NCBI RefSeq assembly: GCF_013201935.1
Contig: NZ_CP053833.1
Location: 1,674,001 to 1,738,000 of the forward strand
Direction: 5' to 3'
DNA length: 64,000 bases
Source of the DNA: Arcobacter cloacae
GTDB lineage: Bacteria; Campylobacterota; Campylobacteria; Campylobacterales; Arcobacteraceae
Shown here piece by piece: positions 60,971 to 64,000 of the stretch; the stretch's first letter is position 1, and every line of letters starts with the position of its first letter. A program made the translations under genes and the position numbers. The notes below the pieces were generated by a model that was not told the origin of the DNA, ran no database searches, and saw nothing but the letters and a program-made list of their open reading frames with translations.

Positions 60971-62347
60971 ATGAAAGAAAAAGTATATGTCCTTGACACA
61001 AATATCATTTTACAAAACCTTCAAAATCTCTACAAAATATCAGACAATAAAACCAACCATATTGTTATACCTGAAACTACACTTCTTGAATTAGAGGATA
61101 AAAAGAAGTTAGTTAATGAATTGGGTTATTATTCAAGAGAGTTTGCAAGATTATTAGCAAAAATGAAGATAAAAGAGGTTGATTATAAACTTGGTTTTAA
61201 AGTAGTAAAACTCTACAACGAAGAACTAAATCTTGATATTATTTCAAAAGACAAATACGATACTGTAATTGAGCAAATTCATATCTCTGAATCAAATGAT
61301 AAAAGAATTATTGAAGTAGCTTCAATCGCCCAAGAATACTACAAAGGTTGTCAAACAATCTTTTTATCCCTTGATGTTTATGCAAGAACTTTTGCTTTGT
61401 TTAAAGGTATCAAAACAGAGACTTTACATGATGATAAATCAACTGTTCCAAAATTTAATTTTGTAAAAAATCTACAGCTTGATTCTTCTATGTTTAATAG
61501 TTTAGAAAATAAAGATATAAAATTAGTAGATGAAAATTATGAAATGGAAAACTTTTCATACAGCTTTGAAAGTAGTGATGGAAATATAGAATATGCAATT
61601 ATTACAAATCAAAAAATAGATATTTTAAAAGAGAATGATTTTAAAGCTTTAAATGTAAAACCAGTAAATTTAAAACAAAAACTATTCACAAAAGCGATTT
61701 TATCAAATATGTATGATTTATTAGTGATTGATGCAAAAGCTGGAAGTGGGAAAACTTTGATGTCGATTGTTAGTGCTATGAGACTTATTGATTTAGGTTT
61801 ATATGACAAAATTGTTTATGTTAGAAACTCTATTGAATCCCTTGATAAAGGTGCTGATATTGGATATTTATCAGGAAATGATGAGAAGTTTAGAATCTAT
61901 AATATGGCTTTACAAGACACCTTAGAATTTATTGCAAAAAAACAATTAAAGAAAAGTGAAAATAGAGAAAACCAAGAATCAATAGAATCAAAAATTGATG
62001 AGTTAAAATCAAGATATTGTATAGAAACACTTTGGCCAGGAGAAGCAAGAGGAAGAACTTTATCAGCTTCTATTGTGATAATGGACGAATGGCAAAATTC
62101 AAGTGAAAAAACAACACAACTAATACTTTCAAGACTCGATGAAAGTTGTATGGCAATTGTTATTGGTTCAAATAGACAAATCGATAATTTATATTTAAAT
62201 AAATATAATAACGGCTTAACAACTCTTTTAAAACAAACAAATGAAGCCCATCCTGAGCTTAAAATGTTTGCGATAGAACTTGAAAAAGCAGTTCGTGGTA
62301 AATTTGCCCAATTTACGGAGAGAATTTTTGAAAATAGAAAAGATTAA
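60971..62347 (+). CDS. PIN-PhoH family ATPase/ribonuclease
   Basis: This 458-residue protein has an N-terminal PIN domain (YVLDTNIILQ with acidic Asp8; IPETTLLELEDKK; FLSLDVYARTFA) and a C-terminal PhoH domain with Walker A DAKAGSGKTLMSIVS (about 250-264), GADIGYLSGND, and Walker B IVIMDEWQNSSEKT, where PhoH has D-E-x-Q-N. PIN-PhoH proteins such as the YlaK type unwind and cut RNA. The organisation and length are typical. A 30-base palindrome covers its stop codon. Confidence 0.9.
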   Translation: MKEKVYVLDTNIILQNLQNLYKISDNKTNHIVIPETTLLELEDKKKLVNELGYYSREFARLLAKMKIKEVDYKLGFKVVKLYNEELNLDIISKDKYDTVIEQIHISESNDKRIIEVASIAQEYYKGCQTIFLSLDVYARTFALFKGIKTETLHDDKSTVPKFNFVKNLQLDSSMFNSLENKDIKLVDENYEMENFSYSFESSDGNIEYAIITNQKIDILKENDFKALNVKPVNLKQKLFTKAILSNMYDLLVIDAKAGSGKTLMSIVSAMRLIDLGLYDKIVYVRNSIESLDKGADIGYLSGNDEKFRIYNMALQDTLEFIAKKQLKKSENRENQESIESKIDELKSRYCIETLWPGEARGRTLSASIVIMDEWQNSSEKTTQLILSRLDESCMAIVIGSNRQIDNLYLNKYNNGLTTLLKQTNEAHPELKMFAIELEKAVRGKFAQFTERIFENRKD

Positions 62348-62362
62348 TTAATCTTTTCTATT
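62333..62362. terminator. 30-bp perfect palindrome at the phoH stop, bidirectional terminator
   Basis: Positions 62333-62347 are the exact inverse complement of 62348-62362 (core AAAAGATTAATTAATCTTTT). The phoH TAA lies in it, and it precedes the convergent DUF1826 stop by 24 bases. Confidence 0.65.
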
Positions 62363-62385
62363 ATAAGACAAGCCACAAGATTTAG

Positions 62386-63051
62386 CTAAATAAAATCTAA
62401 AGTTAATATCAAACGCTTTTCATTGGTTATCAATTCTGGTGAACGGTGGACTAATCCTGCATTTTCATTACCTTCCCAAAGCGTACCTTTGATTAATGCA
62501 ACATCACCACAATCTAGTTGTTGGATATCACTTTCACTTTGGTAAAGACCAGATTCACTGTCAGGCAAACCGTTACAACCCCAGCCCAGTTTTGTTTGAT
62601 CAACCAGCTCATGCGGTAGCCATTGCGTAGCTATACCTTGATAGGTTGTCACAAGACGGCAAGGCACTTTGTCCACATGAAACTTAGGGCACATCGCTTT
62701 ATCTAAAACTTTTAAACGCATACCTGCTTGTTTAAGTTCAAACAAATAACAAAACATATCCACAAGCAAAGCTATATCTTCGCTAACTTCTGTCATATTG
62801 TTATTAAAAAATTCACTAACACGCGAAAGCGCATCTTGTGGCGTTAAGATCATTTCTTTTTGAAATGTAGGATTCAATGCTAAAAATTCTTTTATCGAAA
62901 ATTGTTTTTGACGCCGCCAAATGGCTATGTTTATATCTGCTTGATAGATATCGCTTAAAACCGTTGGCTGTTTATCCTGAGACATATGTCGGAACATACC
63001 TTCTGCTTGTCCACATTTAATAGTAAAATTCAGATTCTTTTCATTCATCAT
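62386..63051 (-). CDS. DUF1826 protein, compositionally foreign
   Basis: This 221-residue cytoplasmic protein resembles DUF1826 (NIAIWRRQKQ at the start; CPKFHVDKVPCRLVTTYQG with Cys/His/Asp suited to metal binding; ALIKGTLWEGNENAGLVHRSPEL). DUF1826 genes are reported near zinc-responsive GTPase genes, so a metal-related oxygenase-like role is possible but unproven. Base use is striking: 62581-62700 is about 50 % G+C against roughly 28 % around it, with many CAG, CTG, GCG and GGC codons. The ATG at 63051 follows AAAGGAAAAGATA. It was probably acquired from a gammaproteobacterium. Confidence 0.8.
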   Translation of the reverse strand: MMNEKNLNFTIKCGQAEGMFRHMSQDKQPTVLSDIYQADINIAIWRRQKQFSIKEFLALNPTFQKEMILTPQDALSRVSEFFNNNMTEVSEDIALLVDMFCYLFELKQAGMRLKVLDKAMCPKFHVDKVPCRLVTTYQGIATQWLPHELVDQTKLGWGCNGLPDSESGLYQSESDIQQLDCGDVALIKGTLWEGNENAGLVHRSPELITNEKRLILTLDFI

Positions 63052-63071
63052 TATCTTTTCCTTTAATAGCA

Positions 63072-63335
63072 TTAATGTTTATGTTCATCAATCATATTTC
63101 TAATCTTTTTATACATATCTTTTGCATCTTTATTTGATAATTTCTTTTCTTCAATTAGTTTTAAAATTTGATTTAATTCCTCAATAAAAGAGACAACATC
63201 TTTCTTTGCTTCAATAATCTCTTTTTCTTCATTTCCATTGTTAATCTCTTCATTTAATTCATCTAAAAAAGCTTGTGATTCTGGTAGCATCACATTAAAT
63301 ATTATACTTTCTAATTCTACTTTTATATTTTTCAC
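63072..63335 (-). CDS. Unrecognised 87-residue helical protein
   Basis: This small acidic/lysine-rich protein is predicted to be almost all helix or coiled coil (LDELNEEINNGNEEKEIIEAKKDVV ... IRNMIDEHKH in pieces). Its base composition is native (AT-rich), unlike the gene that follows 20 bases later on the same strand. AAGGAAATAA precedes its ATG. No family is recognised. Confidence 0.6.
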   Translation of the reverse strand: MKNIKVELESIIFNVMLPESQAFLDELNEEINNGNEEKEIIEAKKDVVSFIEELNQILKLIEEKKLSNKDAKDMYKKIRNMIDEHKH

Positions 63336-63349
63336 TTATTTCCTTATTT

Positions 63350-63502
63350 TTAATTATTTTTATAGCCAAATTTAATTGATTCATCCTTTTTTGTTTTTAA
63401 ATAGTTTGCATTAATCTCATTTTTGTTAAGTCTAAGTCTTCTAATATATAAAACTGCACTATAATCTCTTTCATCTTCTTTAAATCCTAGTTTTAAGTTT
63501 GC
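63350..63502 (-). pseudogene. Gene fragment without a start codon between hisI and the 87-residue protein gene
   Basis: On the minus strand 50 codons stay open to a TAA at 63352-63350 and read ...LGFKEDERDYSAVLYIRRLR... FGYKNN, with the composition of a real protein C terminus. No ATG, GTG or TTG occurs at its beginning, and it overlaps the hisI end by ten bases in another frame. It looks like the 3' remnant of a deleted gene; source not recognised. Confidence 0.35.
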
Positions 63503-63825
63503 TTATTATCTTCAAAATATGACCTATAAAAACAAGATTTAGCACCTGTGTGACAAGCTGTGTTGCCAACTTGTTCCACAATTACTAAAAGTGTATCTTC
63601 ATCACAATCAACTCTTAAATCAATAAGTTTTTGAATATGACCACTCTCTTCACCTTTTTTCCAAATTCTGTTTTTACTTCTTGAAAAGTAGTGAACAATT
63701 TTTGTTTCAATAGTCAAATCAAAAGCCTCTTTGTTCATATAACCTAACATTAATATCTCATTTGTTTCGTATTCTTGGGCAATAACTGGAACTAATCCAT
63801 TAGATTTTTTAAAATCAATATTCAT
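63493..63825 (-). CDS. hisI: Phosphoribosyl-AMP cyclohydrolase HisI
   Basis: This 110-residue enzyme opens the adenine ring of phosphoribosyl-AMP in histidine synthesis. The core is complete: LVPVIAQEYETNEILMLGYMN, HYFSRSKNRIWKKGEESGH, DLRVDCDEDTLLVIVEQ (metal-binding aspartates) and GNTACHTGAKSCFY (zinc cysteines). It is the single-domain form without HisE. The last residues NKQT overlap the gene fragment described above. It stands alone, not in a his operon. Confidence 0.93.
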   Translation of the reverse strand: MNIDFKKSNGLVPVIAQEYETNEILMLGYMNKEAFDLTIETKIVHYFSRSKNRIWKKGEESGHIQKLIDLRVDCDEDTLLVIVEQVGNTACHTGAKSCFYRSYFEDNKQT

Positions 63826-63877
63826 AATTTACTCTTTTTTATTTTTTAATTATATTTTGAAATCTTAGCAAACAAGA

Positions 63878-63904
63878 TTTAAATGCAACTTAGTTGCATT
63901 TAAA
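63878..63904. promoter_or_regulatory. Inverted repeat between divergent hisI and pyrC
   Basis: TTTAAATGCAAC and GTTGCATTTAAA are perfect 12-base arms around TTA. It is 44 bases ahead of pyrC and about 53 bases ahead of hisI; it could be an operator or a leader hairpin. Confidence 0.45.
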
Positions 63905-63947
63905 AACTCTTTAGTTAAAATGCGCAAAATTAAAAGGAAAATCTAAT

Positions 63948-64000
63948 ATGGAAAAATTTATTATAAACTCTGCTTTGGACATGCATCTTCATTTAAGAGA
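63948..64000 (+). CDS. pyrC: Dihydroorotase PyrC, N-terminal part only
   Basis: The ATG at 63948 follows AAAAGGAAAATCTAAT and opens MEKFIINSALDMHLHLR, with the D-x-H-x-H zinc motif at the start of the dihydroorotase amidohydrolase domain (pyrimidine synthesis). It runs off the window end. Confidence 0.82.
   Translation, partial: MEKFIINSALDMHLHLR

Noticed and set aside
62386-62397. ATTTAGCTAAAT near the DUF1826 stop as another ArsR operator
   Set aside because: It lacks the six-base spacer of the other two sites, lies at a 3' end, and has no promoter beside it.
1-64000. CRISPR arrays, insertion sequences, prophage or integron
   Set aside because: No regularly spaced repeats, transposase, integrase, phage structural gene or terminal inverted repeats flanking a gene were found.

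Overview
The window is AT-rich (roughly 28 % G+C by eye), densely packed with genes, and looks like chromosome from a campylobacterotal bacterium of the Arcobacter group. The reasons are the Sec-containing formate dehydrogenase with its Tup tungstate transporter, the HQWRQPL-type histidine kinases, a Y-family polymerase with an extra finger segment, and gene order and codon use typical of that group. Species assignment is an inference; no rRNA is present.

Layout. 1-5.7 kb: end of an aldolase-like gene, a divergent YdhR/MarR pair with a palindrome between them, a Y-family DNA polymerase, a flavocytochrome c sulfide dehydrogenase pair (fccAB), and an orphan 454-residue protein of unknown function lying between two near-identical terminator-proximal repeats. 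5.7-19.3 kb: one long minus-strand block for making a tungsten/molybdenum formate dehydrogenase. In transcription order it holds a polyferredoxin, a TorD-like chaperone, a small Tat protein, fdhA (with an in-frame UGA/selenocysteine and SECIS hairpin), fdhB, fdhC, fdhD, a small protein with an internal repeat, a ModE-like regulator, a cysteine-desulfurase-like protein, moeA and tupABC. A 21-bp palindrome occurs identically twice in this block. 19.5-24.1 kb: divergently, a substrate-binding protein, histidine kinase and response regulator, plus an atypical NRAMP-related transporter. 24.1-34.8 kb: an ArsR-type regulator with several cysteines, a rhodanese/DsrE/methyltransferase operon, MerP- and MerT-like proteins, a complete MoxR-Bat operon and a Tat-exported transglutaminase-like protein. 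Two promoters here share the same -35/-10 layout and a palindrome. 35.0-39.5 kb: selenocysteine machinery selD (itself with an in-frame UGA), selC (tRNA-Sec, opposite strand), selA and selB, which serves the fdhA UGA. 39.6-45.1 kb: a UvrD-like helicase, a DUF3142-like protein, a helical-repeat exported protein and an unknown protein. 45.1-56.4 kb: a signalling block of six two-component proteins, including an HD-GYP regulator, two paralogous hybrid kinases and two converging kinases. 56.6-57.0 kb: tRNA-Gln, -Tyr, -Phe and -Leu. 57.2-64 kb: flavin reductase, serine hydrolase, PAS-GGDEF-EAL protein, PIN-PhoH ATPase, a compositionally foreign DUF1826 gene, hisI, and the start of pyrC.

How it fits together. 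Tungstate uptake (TupABC), cofactor insertion (MoeA), sulfuration (FdhD plus the local desulfurase), chaperoning (TorD-like), Tat export and selenocysteine insertion (SelABCD) all converge on one periplasmic, quinone-reducing formate dehydrogenase. A short AT-rich palindromic element is found twice between the fdh operon and its divergent two-component system and again ahead of selD, which suggests, but does not prove, shared control. A second network links an ArsR-type thiol sensor to sulfur-transfer proteins and to the Bat operon. No CRISPR array, insertion sequence, prophage or rRNA was seen, and no gene-free stretch exceeds about 300 bases.
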